The notes under the pieces are model-generated. The model was given only the letters and a program-made list of their open reading frames with translations. It was not told the DNA's origin and searched no databases. Source: Planctomycetota bacterium (lineage in GTDB: Bacteria; Planctomycetota; Phycisphaerae; WQYP01). Taken from it: a stretch of 64,000 nucleotides of DNA. Positions 19,767-30,977 of this stretch are shown in pieces. Both the position numbers and the translations under genes were made by a program. Numbering within the stretch: position 1 is the stretch's first letter; the number at the start of each line of letters is the position of its first letter. The stretch is taken from assembly GCA_021827645.1 (NCBI GenBank), contig JAKAVA010000060.1:1-64000 (forward strand), read 5' to 3'.

Positions 19767-22328
19767 ATGAAATCAATTCATTACAAATGGTTGCTGTGTG
19801 TCTTGATCCCCGTTGTTACCTGCAGCGGCGTTCTGGTCGGCCGAGCCGCCGGCCTTGCCCCCCCACCGGGACTGATGCTCTTTGTAGCGCCCCATGGCGA
19901 CAACTCGGCCAGCGGTTCAGCCGCCGAGCCTCTTCGCACGCTGGCCGGGGCACAAGCCGCCATTCGCCGGCTCAAGGCCGGTGGAAAATTTCCGGTCGGG
20001 GGTGTAACGGTGATGATCAGCGCCGGCACCTATGATCTGTCCAAACCTCTTGTGTTCACCGCCGCAGATTCCGGCTTACCGCAAAGCCCCATTCGATATG
20101 TCGCTGAGCCCGGCGCACAGGTGATTGTCAGTGGAGGCCGGACCCTGCGGTTGCATTGGCGGCCTTGGAGGCACGGCATCATGCAGGCACGGGTGCCGGC
20201 TGGCCTCAGGACGGATCAACTCTGGATCAACGGCCGAAAGCAGGTGTTGGCTCGCTACCCGGCGGCACAAGCACAATCAAAAGAGCCTTATCACGGAGCA
20301 ATCCATGATATTTTTAATCGAGGCTTTGCGCGGCAGTGGGCGCAAATTATGGGGCTGCTGAATAAGGTCCACAGGCACACGTCGGAGACGTATTATGCCG
20401 ACGGTGCCAATTGGCCTCCTCATGTGGGAAGTCAAGTCGTGGCGTGGCCGGCTGCAGAGGCGATCAACGGCAAATATTGGAAACAATGGAAACACCCGGA
20501 TGGCGGCATCATTCATGTCCTGCATCCAGCGGGTTGGGGAAGCCTTGACTTTGAGATCAAGCGAATTCATGGCCGCCTGATGCTGGTCGGGGGCTGGCAA
20601 ACCAATCGGCCTCTTGGCAGCATGCCGAGCGTGGGGTATCTCACCAACTTTCGGTCATTTCTGACCTCGCCGGGTGAATGGTACCTGGATTCCAGAACAT
20701 CGCGTTTGTATTTTTATCCGCCGACGGGACTAAAACTCGGCAGTTCCAAGGTGGAGGTCGCGCGCCTCCGTTCGCTGGTAAAGTTTGAGGCTTCGAGCGG
20801 TGATCCGGTACGGTTCGTGACGATGCGTGGCCTAACGTTTGAGCATACCTTGCGCACGTTTATGCGTACACGCGAACCCATCATGCGCAGCGATCTGGCC
20901 ATCTATCGCGGAGGAGCGGTGCTGTTTCAGGGGGCCAAGCATTGCGGCCTGATCGACTGCAACCTGGTTGATCTTGGCGGTAACGCGGTGTTTTTGAGCA
21001 ACTACAACCGGGATGTTTCCATTCGCGGCTGCCTGATTAAAAATATTGGAGCCAGTGGCGTGAGCTTTGTAGGCAATCCACGGGCGGCGCAGGTTCCGGA
21101 GTATTGGGGTATCAGCATCCCGCTGAGCCGTATGAACCTGACTCCCGGTCCGAAAACGAACGATTACCCGAAAAACTGTTCGGTGGAGGATTGTCTCATC
21201 CACAACATCGGGCAAATGGAGTATGCGGCGGTTGGCGTGGAAATTGATCTAGCGGAGGATATTACGGTCCGCCACTGTTCGATTTACAACACGCCACGGG
21301 CCGGCATCAACATCGGCGACGGATGCTGGGGCGGTGACAAGATTGAATATTGTGACGTGTTTAATACCGTTCTCCACACAGGAGACAACGGAGCGTTTAA
21401 TTCCTGGGGGCGGGATCGTTACTGGGAGGCCCCCGGAAATCTGGCCGCCATGATCAAGAAACATCCGGATCTTCCATTTCTGGACGTTATCAAGCCCATC
21501 GTCCTGTGCAACAACCGCTGGCAGTGTGCGCACGGCTGGGACATTGATCTCGATGATGGCTCGAGTAATTACCGGATATACGACAATCTCTGTCTGCAGG
21601 GGGGCTTGAAGAACCGCGATGGGTTCAGGCGTATAGTTTACAATAACATCATCCTTAACAACACGTTCTACCCGCAGGTGTGGTTCGCCAACTGCGGTGA
21701 GATATTTGAGCATAACATTGTGATGCGGCCATATAACTTCTGCTTTATGCACCATCCGGATTGGGTGAAAGCGGAAAATGACAACCTGTTCCCAACCGTC
21801 GCCATTTTGAGACAGGAGCAGGCATTGGGCGCCGATCGCAATTCGGTGGCGGGTAATCCGATGTTCATGAATCCGGCAAAGGGAGATTATGATGTCAGGG
21901 CCGGATCACCGGCGTTTAAGATCGGATTCAAAAATTTTCCAATGAATGAATTCGGTGTTACCAGCCCACGGCTCAAAGCGCTAACCCAAACGCCCTTCAT
22001 GGGGCATGAGGCGGCGCCGTCGCCCACGAAGAAAAGCATCAAACGGTATTGGATGGGCGGACGAATCCGTAGAATTACCGACTTGGCGGAACAATCGGTT
22101 TACGGTTTACCAACGCCCTCAGGCGTTTTGGTGACTTTGGTTCCAAAGAATGGAAAACTGGCGAAGCTGGGCCTTCGGCCCTACGACGTCATCATGAGCA
22201 TCAACGGCCATCGTGTGACAGCCGCGAAGCAGGTGATCGCAGCCTGGCGGAAGTTGCGTACCGGGCAGACCATGAAACTGGCCATCATGCGCCAACAACA
22301 GCGCATCACGTTACGCTTGCGGCGGTGA
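19767..22328 (+). CDS. secreted right-handed parallel beta-helix protein with C-terminal PDZ domain
   Basis: Signal peptide; PHGDNSASGSAAEPLRTLAGAQAAIRRL opening, beta-helix N/H-rich repeats; C-terminus GVLVTLVPKNGKLAKLGLRPYDVIMSINGHRVTAAKQVIAAWRKLRTGQTMKLAIMR is PDZ-like. Confidence 0.8.
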   Translation: MKSIHYKWLLCVLIPVVTCSGVLVGRAAGLAPPPGLMLFVAPHGDNSASGSAAEPLRTLAGAQAAIRRLKAGGKFPVGGVTVMISAGTYDLSKPLVFTAADSGLPQSPIRYVAEPGAQVIVSGGRTLRLHWRPWRHGIMQARVPAGLRTDQLWINGRKQVLARYPAAQAQSKEPYHGAIHDIFNRGFARQWAQIMGLLNKVHRHTSETYYADGANWPPHVGSQVVAWPAAEAINGKYWKQWKHPDGGIIHVLHPAGWGSLDFEIKRIHGRLMLVGGWQTNRPLGSMPSVGYLTNFRSFLTSPGEWYLDSRTSRLYFYPPTGLKLGSSKVEVARLRSLVKFEASSGDPVRFVTMRGLTFEHTLRTFMRTREPIMRSDLAIYRGGAVLFQGAKHCGLIDCNLVDLGGNAVFLSNYNRDVSIRGCLIKNIGASGVSFVGNPRAAQVPEYWGISIPLSRMNLTPGPKTNDYPKNCSVEDCLIHNIGQMEYAAVGVEIDLAEDITVRHCSIYNTPRAGINIGDGCWGGDKIEYCDVFNTVLHTGDNGAFNSWGRDRYWEAPGNLAAMIKKHPDLPFLDVIKPIVLCNNRWQCAHGWDIDLDDGSSNYRIYDNLCLQGGLKNRDGFRRIVYNNIILNNTFYPQVWFANCGEIFEHNIVMRPYNFCFMHHPDWVKAENDNLFPTVAILRQEQALGADRNSVAGNPMFMNPAKGDYDVRAGSPAFKIGFKNFPMNEFGVTSPRLKALTQTPFMGHEAAPSPTKKSIKRYWMGGRIRRITDLAEQSVYGLPTPSGVLVTLVPKNGKLAKLGLRPYDVIMSINGHRVTAAKQVIAAWRKLRTGQTMKLAIMRQQQRITLRLRR

Positions 22329-22441
22329 TACCGCCCCGCGGATGCTGTTCTAACCGCCCGTGACGCGAGAAGTGCGATTGGTGGCGGGCCTCTCCTCCCC
22401 ACCAGGAAAATCGCCACACGGCTGCCGCCGATCGCGGTGTT

Positions 22442-24277
22442 TCAGTTGTTCGCCACACCCAGAGGCGCTGCCAGAAGGACATCATCGCTGCGCAAGACGG
22501 TGAGCATTTGATACATCTGCATGATCTGCGTGCGGAAGCCGCCGGGCAGGCCGGTCATCATGGCCTTGAGCCCCACGGGGAGCGATGCATCAAGGCCCAG
22601 TTTCTGGCGGATGATCTGCGAAAGGGACATCGGGCGCGGCAGCACGACCACACGATACGGCGAATGAATTCCGGCAGCCTTGGCGACGGCAGCTTCGGTG
22701 TCATGGAGAGAACCGATCTCATCAACCAGTCCTGCCTTGATGGCACTGCGGCCGGTGAAGAGGCGTCCACGCGCAACAAGAGAGATATTTTTAATATGCG
22801 AACCGCGGGCTTCCATAACGCGTTTGGTGAAGAGTTTGTAGGTGTGACGCATCAATTTCGCCACGTAGGCGCGCTGGGCCGGTGTGAATGACATGGTGGA
22901 ATCAAAAAGACCCGCATGATCGCCCTTGGAGAAGGATTCGACGCCAAGACCGACTTCCTTAAAGAGACCGCCGATGACGATCTTCCCCCCCACCACACCG
23001 ATGGAACCAACGATGGAACCCGGATCGGCGAAGATTTTTTTACCTGCGGTTGAAATGTAGTAACCACCGCTCGCCGCCTCTGATCCCATGGAGACATAAA
23101 CCGGTTTTTTGCATGCATGGAGGAGTTGCCAGATGGATTCACTGGCTTGGGCTGACCCGCCGGGTGAATCCACTCGCAGAACAACCGCCTTGATATCCGG
23201 ATTATTTTCCACAACCTGCAGCGCCCGACGGATGCCGTACGGAGTGATCACCGACGTGTTCTGATCATTAATTGGTGAATCATCCATAATGACGCCAGAG
23301 GCACAAATGACGGCGACGGCCGGTTCGGTCGATCTCGCTTTGTGATGAGGAGAGCCGAGCAATTGAAATAAGGCGAATGGACTGTTGATCTTCAGCGGTT
23401 TGGTGATATGCCTTCCATAATGACTTTCCAATCGGCAGCCACCCATGAATGTGGTCTCAACGAGATGCCGCATTTCCGGCCGACTCACCAGGCTATCGAT
23501 GAGATGTTCTCGCTTAGCCATCTGGGCCGTCAACCAGCCTTGATTAATTGCATTTTCCACTGCCGATTCGGTCATACCGGGCCGATGGGCGGCAATGGTG
23601 TGGACGATCTGAGAGTACCAGCCATTGACCAGCCCCTCCACCTGTGACGAAAAGGCTTTGCTGGCGCTGTATCGGGTAAAAGGCTCTTCGGCGCCCTTGT
23701 ATTTACCTATCTGAATCATATTGGCGTGAATATGCAGTTTTTGCAGCAGACCACGAAAGAACATCAATTGCAGCGATGCCCCGGGGATAAAGATGTTTCC
23801 CTGCGGAGACATGAGAACGCGATTGGCATGTGCCGCCAGAAGGTAGGTGTTCTCACTGTAATTGGTGGAGTAAAACCAGACGGGTTTGTGGGCCTTCCGG
23901 GCCTGTGAGATTAAATGTCCAAGTTCCTGCGCCTGTGTGAGCGTCAAAGCGAAACCATGGAGATCGAAAAACAGGCCGGAGATACGCGGGTCGGCAATGG
24001 CTTTTTTAATCAATGCCACTGTGGTGGTGAGCGCCGGCTGATTTTGACTGCCCCAGTTAAAAAGCGAAAAGGAAAACCCCTGCGGACATTCCTGAAGCGT
24101 GCCGGAGAGATGAATCTCGGCAACGTACTTGTTGTTGGCTGCCGACGGGGTGACGGCTGTTGCGGCAATCGCGGACCGCAGGGAAAAAGCCAGCGCGGCG
24201 ACGGCGAGCACCGATATCGCAAATCGGCTGAACAAGTGTGAGATTGGGGCCAAGAGGAAGACGCGTTTGATAGACAT
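22442..24277 (-). CDS. sppA: signal peptide peptidase SppA, 67K type
   Basis: 611 aa; VVLRVDSPGGSAQASESIW, PVYVSMGSEAASGGYYISTAGKKIFADPGSIVGSIGVVGGK (catalytic Ser); duplicated domain layout. Confidence 0.93.
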   Translation of the reverse strand: MSIKRVFLLAPISHLFSRFAISVLAVAALAFSLRSAIAATAVTPSAANNKYVAEIHLSGTLQECPQGFSFSLFNWGSQNQPALTTTVALIKKAIADPRISGLFFDLHGFALTLTQAQELGHLISQARKAHKPVWFYSTNYSENTYLLAAHANRVLMSPQGNIFIPGASLQLMFFRGLLQKLHIHANMIQIGKYKGAEEPFTRYSASKAFSSQVEGLVNGWYSQIVHTIAAHRPGMTESAVENAINQGWLTAQMAKREHLIDSLVSRPEMRHLVETTFMGGCRLESHYGRHITKPLKINSPFALFQLLGSPHHKARSTEPAVAVICASGVIMDDSPINDQNTSVITPYGIRRALQVVENNPDIKAVVLRVDSPGGSAQASESIWQLLHACKKPVYVSMGSEAASGGYYISTAGKKIFADPGSIVGSIGVVGGKIVIGGLFKEVGLGVESFSKGDHAGLFDSTMSFTPAQRAYVAKLMRHTYKLFTKRVMEARGSHIKNISLVARGRLFTGRSAIKAGLVDEIGSLHDTEAAVAKAAGIHSPYRVVVLPRPMSLSQIIRQKLGLDASLPVGLKAMMTGLPGGFRTQIMQMYQMLTVLRSDDVLLAAPLGVANN

Positions 24278-24528
24278 CGATCAACTCCGTGTAGAGTGCA
24301 CATAACCTCAGCAGTCTAGCATAAATTAAGGGTAGTGTGCCAGCGTCACCTCGCGAAGCATTGGCCAACCCGCAAGACAAGATTCTCGAGAGAGAACGAC
24401 ATGAGATAGATACGGCGCGTGGCCGTGAAGGCTCGATCGGAGTGATCTGACTGCCACAAACGATAATATTCGTCGTGGTATATAATCCTGTGGTTGACTA
24501 CTGTTGTCCCTTGGAGCCGCACTGAAAT

Positions 24529-26169
24529 ATGCAGCGAATGTATTTATGTCCATTTAAGACGCATCGCCTGCCGCAAATTACCACCGATGTGCTGGTGATT
24601 GGGAGCGGGGTGGGGGGATTACGTGCGGCGATCGAGGCGTCGGAGGGGGCGGAGGTCTTGGTGGTATCCAAGCACCAGTTATCGGAATCCAACACCTTTT
24701 ATGCTCAGGGCGGGATCGCCGGCGTCATGCAGGCGGCCGATACCTTTGAGAGCCACATTGCCGATACGCTGCAGGTGGCCTGCGGTCTGGGAGACCGGCC
24801 GGCGGCGGAAACCGTCGTGCGGGAAGGTCCGGACCGGATCAATGAGCTGATCCAATGGGGTGCGAATTTTGATCGGGAGCTTAACGGTCAGCTTTCATTC
24901 GGGCGTGAGGGGGGACATTCGTTTGCGCGGATCGTCCACGCATTGGGAGATTCGACCGGGCGTGAGCTGGCCAACTGTCTGGGGGCGGTGGCCCGCAGCC
25001 GGGAGGCGATATCCATCCTTGAGCATACATTTATTATTGATTTATTAACTATGGACAATCGGTGTCTCGGTGCGCTGGCGTGGGAGGCATCGAAAGGACT
25101 GTTCGTCATTTTTGCCCGGCAGACGATCCTGGCCAGCGGCGGAACGGGGGCGCTTTATCGCGAAACCACCAACCCGCTGATTGCGACCGCCGACGGGCAT
25201 GCGATGGCGTGGCGGGCCGGCGCGGTCCTGCGCAATATGGAAATGGTTCAATTTCATCCCACAACGATCTATATCGCGGGTGCGACGCGTTCGCTGGTGA
25301 GTGAGGCGGTACGGGGCGAGGGGGCAAAGCTTATTGATAAAGCCGGCTACCGATTCATGCCGGATTATCACGCGATGGCAGACCTGGCACCGCGCGATGT
25401 GGTCTCACGGGCCATCCTTGATCACATGGCGAAAACACAAACCACACACGTGTTTCTGGATTGCCGGCATATGTCGCGTGAGGCATTTGCGGCGCGTTTT
25501 CCGGGTATCTTTGATGTATGCGAGAAATTTGGTATTGATCCATCCAAGCAACCAATACCGGTGCATCCCAGCGCCCACTACATGGTCGGGGGAGTGGTGT
25601 GCGATCTGAGCGGATCGACAACGGTTGAAAATCTCCATGCGGTGGGCGAGGTTTCCTATACGGGATTGCATGGTGCCAACCGGTTGGCAAGCAATTCACT
25701 GATTGAGGCGCTGGTTTTCGGCAGGCGTGCCGGGCAACATGTGCTCCAGACGCTGGCCCAGCATCCCCGCGGTACGGTTGTACCGAGATTATCTGCCGAA
25801 AGACCCCAAAGCCAGCGGACGGAACTGGATATGCTCGATGTGCTCAGTTCGCTTCGATCGCTGATGTGGCGAAATGTCGGGGTGGAACGTTTCGGACCGC
25901 GACTGGATGAATCGACCGAAATTATTGATTTTTGGAGCCGCTATATTCTGGATAAAAATTTCGACAAACCCGCGGGATGGGAATTGCAGAATATGTTGCA
26001 GGTGGCAAGATTGATTGCCGTATCGGCGAATATGCGCCAGGAGACGCGAGGGGTGCATTACCGTACCGATTTTCCGAATATGGATGATCGGAACTGGCGC
26101 TATCATCTCGACTGGCGGGCGAATTCGCCGATGGCGGTAAAATCATTGGTGATGGATCGCGCTGCCTGA
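24529..26169 (+). CDS. nadB: L-aspartate oxidase
   Basis: DVLVIGSGVGGLRAAIEAS, NTFYAQGGIAGV, EGGHSFARIVHALGDSTGREL, VQFHPTTIYI, HYMVGGVVCDLSGSTTVENLHAVGEVSYTGLHGANRLASNSLIEALVFGRRAG. Confidence 0.95.
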   Translation: MQRMYLCPFKTHRLPQITTDVLVIGSGVGGLRAAIEASEGAEVLVVSKHQLSESNTFYAQGGIAGVMQAADTFESHIADTLQVACGLGDRPAAETVVREGPDRINELIQWGANFDRELNGQLSFGREGGHSFARIVHALGDSTGRELANCLGAVARSREAISILEHTFIIDLLTMDNRCLGALAWEASKGLFVIFARQTILASGGTGALYRETTNPLIATADGHAMAWRAGAVLRNMEMVQFHPTTIYIAGATRSLVSEAVRGEGAKLIDKAGYRFMPDYHAMADLAPRDVVSRAILDHMAKTQTTHVFLDCRHMSREAFAARFPGIFDVCEKFGIDPSKQPIPVHPSAHYMVGGVVCDLSGSTTVENLHAVGEVSYTGLHGANRLASNSLIEALVFGRRAGQHVLQTLAQHPRGTVVPRLSAERPQSQRTELDMLDVLSSLRSLMWRNVGVERFGPRLDESTEIIDFWSRYILDKNFDKPAGWELQNMLQVARLIAVSANMRQETRGVHYRTDFPNMDDRNWRYHLDWRANSPMAVKSLVMDRAA

Positions 26170-26239
26170 GCGGCGTAAATCGACCTGTTTTCGTGCAGCG
26201 TGCCGGACAAGTCAGAGTGCTGAACATTGGAGCTTTCTT

Positions 26240-26797
26240 ATGACCGACTTACGCGGTCATCTGCTTATCGCGATGCCGGGTTTGCTGGACCCGAATTTTT
26301 ACCGATCGGTGGTGCTGATTGTGCGCCATGATACGGATGGAGCCATGGGCGTCATCTTGAATCGGCCGCTCGAGGTGACGATCAAAGACGCGTGGGCCAA
26401 GGTGGATGGAGGAACATGCACCAACACGTCCAAGCTCCATGCGGGCGGGCCCTGCCCGGGACCGCTGCTGGCTCTGCACGACGGCCGCCGAATTATCGGG
26501 GAACGCATTATTGACGGCCTTCACTACTCCATTGAAGCCGATGACATACGAAAAATTATTGAAGAGAATGTACAGCCTTCACGATTTTTCGTGGGCAACG
26601 CCGGATGGAGCCCGAATCAGTTGGAATCTGAAATCGGAACAGCATCGTGGCTGACGTGTCCTGCCACGGAAACGGTGGCATTTGCCGATATTCGGCAGGA
26701 ACAGATGTGGATCATGTTCACGCGGATTGCGACCATGCGGGCTATCACTCCCAACTTGAGCCATCGATTTTTTCCCGCCGACCCACAGTTGAACTGA
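26240..26797 (+). CDS. YqgE/AlgH family protein
   Basis: GHLLIAMPGLLDPNFYRSVVLIVRHDTDGAMGVILNRPLEVTI, GGPCPGPLLALHD, RFFVGNAGWSPNQLESEI. Confidence 0.92.
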   Translation: MTDLRGHLLIAMPGLLDPNFYRSVVLIVRHDTDGAMGVILNRPLEVTIKDAWAKVDGGTCTNTSKLHAGGPCPGPLLALHDGRRIIGERIIDGLHYSIEADDIRKIIEENVQPSRFFVGNAGWSPNQLESEIGTASWLTCPATETVAFADIRQEQMWIMFTRIATMRAITPNLSHRFFPADPQLN

Positions 26798-27122
26798 TGG
26801 CACTCGGTATAACAACGGCAGCGTGAAGACGCCGCGGATGGGATAGTCGGCCCACGAGGTGAGAGAAGAACGTTGACAGCAGTGCGAGCGTAGAATCGTG
26901 ATGCGACTACACCGGTATTTTTTTCAGCGTTTGGGCGCAATTATTCCCGGAGGCTCTGGCATAAAGATGAGCCGCTTTCCCGTGCCGTCGTGGTGTATTG
27001 GCCGGTGAAAGTCAGCTGTCCCTGAGATGGTACAGGCCCTCGGCGGGGAGCCGCCGGGGGCGTGGTCCGAAAGATGCCAAAACTGCGGCACGAGAGCTGA
27101 GACCGGAGCCGATTGCGTTGCC

Positions 27123-27698
27123 TTACGGATTGGTTTGTGAATTGCTGATGCCTTGCAGTTGCATCTGAGTAATCTGCCAATGGCCCGGTCGTGCGTGATC
27201 CCTCCAGATCAGACGCCAGCGTGTGACTAATGGACCGTAATCGCGGGCGATGGAAAGGACGACAATATTTGTCTGGGCACTGCGCCCCCGGCGACGCATG
27301 TGAATGCTGCGGAGATAATTGGCGGTGATTCGCACCTGCGATAAGCGGTAGTTCAGTTCTGAGATAATGTCGGCCCGGTCTTGATTGTTAAATACGACAT
27401 CGGGGGCAAGAAATTGTTCGATTCCCACCACATCCTGATGAGCGGCATCGCTGAGAATCTGCTGGAGGTCGCCTCGAAGCCTCTCGCCGGGAGTAACCAC
27501 CAACCACGCCATCAGGGCCCAGATCAGGGTAGCCGCGATGATCCCGCCTCCCGCGATCAGGAATCGAGTATGGCGTGTGTGCCACCAGCGCCATACAAAA
27601 GCAATGGCCACAACCGCCAGCGCGATATAAACGAGCGGATGGGCGAGAAAAAGCCAATCACCAAGGGCACGGGGAAATGACTCCGGTAATCGAATCAA
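27123..27698 (-). CDS. hypothetical membrane-anchored protein
   Basis: 191 aa, two N-terminal TM helices followed by a soluble domain (SnoaL/NTF2-like by appearance). Confidence 0.6.
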   Translation of the reverse strand: MIRLPESFPRALGDWLFLAHPLVYIALAVVAIAFVWRWWHTRHTRFLIAGGGIIAATLIWALMAWLVVTPGERLRGDLQQILSDAAHQDVVGIEQFLAPDVVFNNQDRADIISELNYRLSQVRITANYLRSIHMRRRGRSAQTNIVVLSIARDYGPLVTRWRLIWRDHARPGHWQITQMQLQGISNSQTNP

Positions 27699-27947
27699 AC
27701 TGTTTCCACCTCGGCCGACCTAATCTGAACCAACTCTCTGGAGGCACACGGATGCTGCCCCGCGATACCGAATATCTTAACGCCATTTTTGAATAAATTA
27801 GCAAATTGCCTCAATTGAAAGTCGGTGGTGTTATACGAATTCGCATTTGCAGGATATCGAACCAAATGCTCAACGCCAGGAATCGTGGCGCGATCAGGTT
27901 TGCAAAAAGGCCGGGAGGCGGCTAGGTTTGAGCCTGAGGAAGCCGGT

Positions 27948-29156
27948 ATGCCGACAGAGATCGAAACCATTGCCCCACTGACCGAGGAAATCATTGATTA
28001 CGCGCGACGGCTGCGGCATGAGTTACATCAGATCCCTGAACTGGCCTTTGCGGAACACTTGACATCAAAATTGATCTGCCGCGAATTGGCAGCCATGGGT
28101 GTTCCGTTCAAGGCGGGACTCGCCGGCGGAACCGGTATCGCCGCCTTTATCAGCGGCCGCCGGACCGTGCGAGGTGTCGTGGGGATTCGCGCCGAGATGG
28201 ATGCGCTTCCGGTTGAGGAGGCGACGGGTGCGGCATATATGAGCCGACATCCCGGGCGAATGCATGCCTGCGGACACGACGGGCATATGGCCATTGCGCT
28301 GGGGAGCTGCCTTTGGTTATGGCAGCGGCGCGATACGCTTGAGAGCGGGGTGATCGTTTACTTTCAGCCGGCGGAAGAGGGTTATAACGGGGGAGAGGTG
28401 ATGTATCGGGCGCTGGAAGAGTTGGGCGTACTTCCGAATATGGTCTTCGGGCTTCATGGCTGGCCGGAGCTGCCGGTCGGTACCATTGCGACCCGCGCCG
28501 GTGTTCTGCTGGCTGCGGTTGATAGTATTGAAATTACGATACACGGCAGGGGGACGCATGGCTCGCAGCCGCAGCGGGGACGCAGCCCGATACCGTGTGC
28601 CGGTTATTTGGCGACGAAACTCCACATTTCGAGATCCAAAGCCGGAGCGGATCGGGCCGTTGTTCTGAGCATCGGTTGCCTGGAAGCCGGAACTGCCGCC
28701 AATATCATTCCATCCTCTGCGGTATTGCGTGGCACACTGCGCACGCTGTCGGAAACCGTCAGAAAGGAAAAATTGCGATGGATTGAGCGGACCTGCCGGG
28801 AGGCTGCAAGACGCTTCGGCTGCCCGGTCAACATACAGATCAATTCCAGCACACCGGCAGTGATCAATGACGGGGAGAGCAGTGAATTACTGCTTCGGGC
28901 GGGAGATGCCCATCTGGGGCAAAGCCACGTTAAAAGATTAACAACCCCCTATCTTTGGAGCGAAGATTTTGCCTACATGCTGCAAAAAACCCAAGGGTGT
29001 TTTTTTGTGCTCGGCACATGTCCGAAGGGGCATCGATCTTATCCGATGCTGCACAGCCCGCATTACGATTTCCCGGATGCGGCGCTGCCTGTCGGAATAC
29101 GTATCATGTCCGCGCTTGCCGTCAATGCAGCCGATTACCTGCAGACCACCCGCTGA
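27948..29156 (+). CDS. M20 family amidohydrolase/peptidase
   Basis: RRLRHELHQIPELAFAEHLTS, MHACGHDGHMAIALG, FQPAEEGYNGG, GTHGSQPQRG. Confidence 0.93.
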   Translation: MPTEIETIAPLTEEIIDYARRLRHELHQIPELAFAEHLTSKLICRELAAMGVPFKAGLAGGTGIAAFISGRRTVRGVVGIRAEMDALPVEEATGAAYMSRHPGRMHACGHDGHMAIALGSCLWLWQRRDTLESGVIVYFQPAEEGYNGGEVMYRALEELGVLPNMVFGLHGWPELPVGTIATRAGVLLAAVDSIEITIHGRGTHGSQPQRGRSPIPCAGYLATKLHISRSKAGADRAVVLSIGCLEAGTAANIIPSSAVLRGTLRTLSETVRKEKLRWIERTCREAARRFGCPVNIQINSSTPAVINDGESSELLLRAGDAHLGQSHVKRLTTPYLWSEDFAYMLQKTQGCFFVLGTCPKGHRSYPMLHSPHYDFPDAALPVGIRIMSALAVNAADYLQTTR

Positions 29157-29193
29157 GGGGCGCAGGACCGGTTTGCTCCGATGGGCCGTCTGC

Positions 29194-30921
29194 ATGGCGG
29201 CGATGATGATTCTGACTTTTTCCACCATCCGCCTGCCGGTATGCTGCGCGTTATCGGTTTTGCGCCCATCACAGGTTGCCATTGTTGTAAACGGTAATAA
29301 TGACCAGTCGATCGCCCTGAGCCACTATTACGCCAACGCCCGGCACATTCCTCTGGCGAACATCATCGAACTGAATCTTCCAGATAATGTTCAGGACATC
29401 ACGGCCCCGTTTTATGATGTCCGGGTGGCGGCGGCGATCCGGCAGATACTCACGGAACGCCATATGCGTTCCCAAATCCGATGTCTCGTGACAACGTATG
29501 GCATACCGCTTAAGGTGGGACCGCAAAGTCCAAGTTTCGCAGATATGGCGGAGGTGAGGCATCTCCGCGCACGACTGATTGAAATCAACACCGATCTGAA
29601 AGCATCGATCCGACGGCTTGATTCGATGGATGGACTCACAAAGCCGAAGATCGTGCCCCCCGGCAATCTGACGATTCTGGCAGGCGGAAAATTAAGAACC
29701 CGCGTTTATACCACCGCACTGGAGTGCAAGGCGGCGCTGGCCCAGACGCTGGCATTTTTCAATCGGCATCCGAATGCCAAGACGGGTGCAGATAACACGG
29801 AGCTTCTGGCATTGTTTCGCCACTGCCTCGGAGTAGCCGTCATGGCGCAAAGCCTGCATGTGCATGGATCAAGCCTGCAATCGATGGAATTGGCCGACTT
29901 CCTGCGACAGGAGAAAACCAAGACGCTGCTTGCGGTACGGCGGTATGACATGCTTAAGGTGCATCGATACAAGGCAGCGAACCGGCGGGAAATGCGTCAT
30001 ATCAAACGGCGTTTTTTCGGTTTGACCGGCGAAGCGGTGGAAGATATTTCGCAGATTACCTATCTGCTTCATGTGCACAGCAAATCGAGCCTCGACAGCG
30101 ATCTGATGATGCTCTGGTACGGCCGTATCTACCACTCTGACTGGTATCAAAACCCGATCCAACTGGAGAACTGGCATGCGGATCTGGCGGCGCTGCATCC
30201 GCGGATCATGATGGTCAGCCGCATCGATGGTCTGAATATTCAGATGGTGGAGGCGATGATTGCGCGCGGATTACGTGTGGAAGCGCGCGGGTTGCGCGGG
30301 AAGGTGTACATTGACGCCCGCGGCCTCCACGGAACCGACCCGTACAGTCAATTTGACCGTCTGCTGCGCCGGACCGCAGCCATGCTGAAGGTGGAAGCCA
30401 AAATTCCTGTGGTCCTCAACGATGTACCCGCCCTTTTTAAGCGGGCCGAGAGCCCGGATTGTGCTGTGTATTGCGGATGGTATTCGGTGCATCACTTCGT
30501 GAACTGCTGTCAGTGGGTACCGGGGTTTGTGGGTTACCATGTAGCGAGTTTTGAACTTGATTCTCTTCATAATCCGACCGATACCGCCTGGTGCATCAAT
30601 CTGCTCAAGCACAAGGCGTGTGGAACATCCGGTCCGGTCTGGGAACCGTATTTATTCTCATTTCCTCCGCCGAATCTGTTTATTCCATTGCTGCTGAGCG
30701 GCGAATTCCCGCAGGTAGAAGTCTACAGCGTGTCGATTCCGAATATGGCGTGGCGGCAGGCTTATGTGGGCGATCCATTGTACAACCCTTTCCGCCACGA
30801 CCCTCGGTTCTCGAGAGCGGATATTCGCGGGAACCGAACTTTAAGAAAGATCATTGATATTCAGGATGCATGGATACCACTTCGTGAATTTTCAATGAAA
30901 TATATCATGCACATGAAGTAG
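29194..30921 (+). CDS. TIGR03790 family protein
   Basis: VAIVVNGNNDQSIALSHYYANARHIPLANIIELNLP and RCLVTTYGIPLKV pattern; ...YVGDPLYNPF C-terminal signature. Start chosen at internal ATG after the preceding gene. Confidence 0.8.
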   Translation: MAAMMILTFSTIRLPVCCALSVLRPSQVAIVVNGNNDQSIALSHYYANARHIPLANIIELNLPDNVQDITAPFYDVRVAAAIRQILTERHMRSQIRCLVTTYGIPLKVGPQSPSFADMAEVRHLRARLIEINTDLKASIRRLDSMDGLTKPKIVPPGNLTILAGGKLRTRVYTTALECKAALAQTLAFFNRHPNAKTGADNTELLALFRHCLGVAVMAQSLHVHGSSLQSMELADFLRQEKTKTLLAVRRYDMLKVHRYKAANRREMRHIKRRFFGLTGEAVEDISQITYLLHVHSKSSLDSDLMMLWYGRIYHSDWYQNPIQLENWHADLAALHPRIMMVSRIDGLNIQMVEAMIARGLRVEARGLRGKVYIDARGLHGTDPYSQFDRLLRRTAAMLKVEAKIPVVLNDVPALFKRAESPDCAVYCGWYSVHHFVNCCQWVPGFVGYHVASFELDSLHNPTDTAWCINLLKHKACGTSGPVWEPYLFSFPPPNLFIPLLLSGEFPQVEVYSVSIPNMAWRQAYVGDPLYNPFRHDPRFSRADIRGNRTLRKIIDIQDAWIPLREFSMKYIMHMK

Positions 30922-30977
30922 GTCGGGGCCATGGATCCGACGGAAGGCTTATCCAGGAAGCCCGCTTGGCCGCCGAA

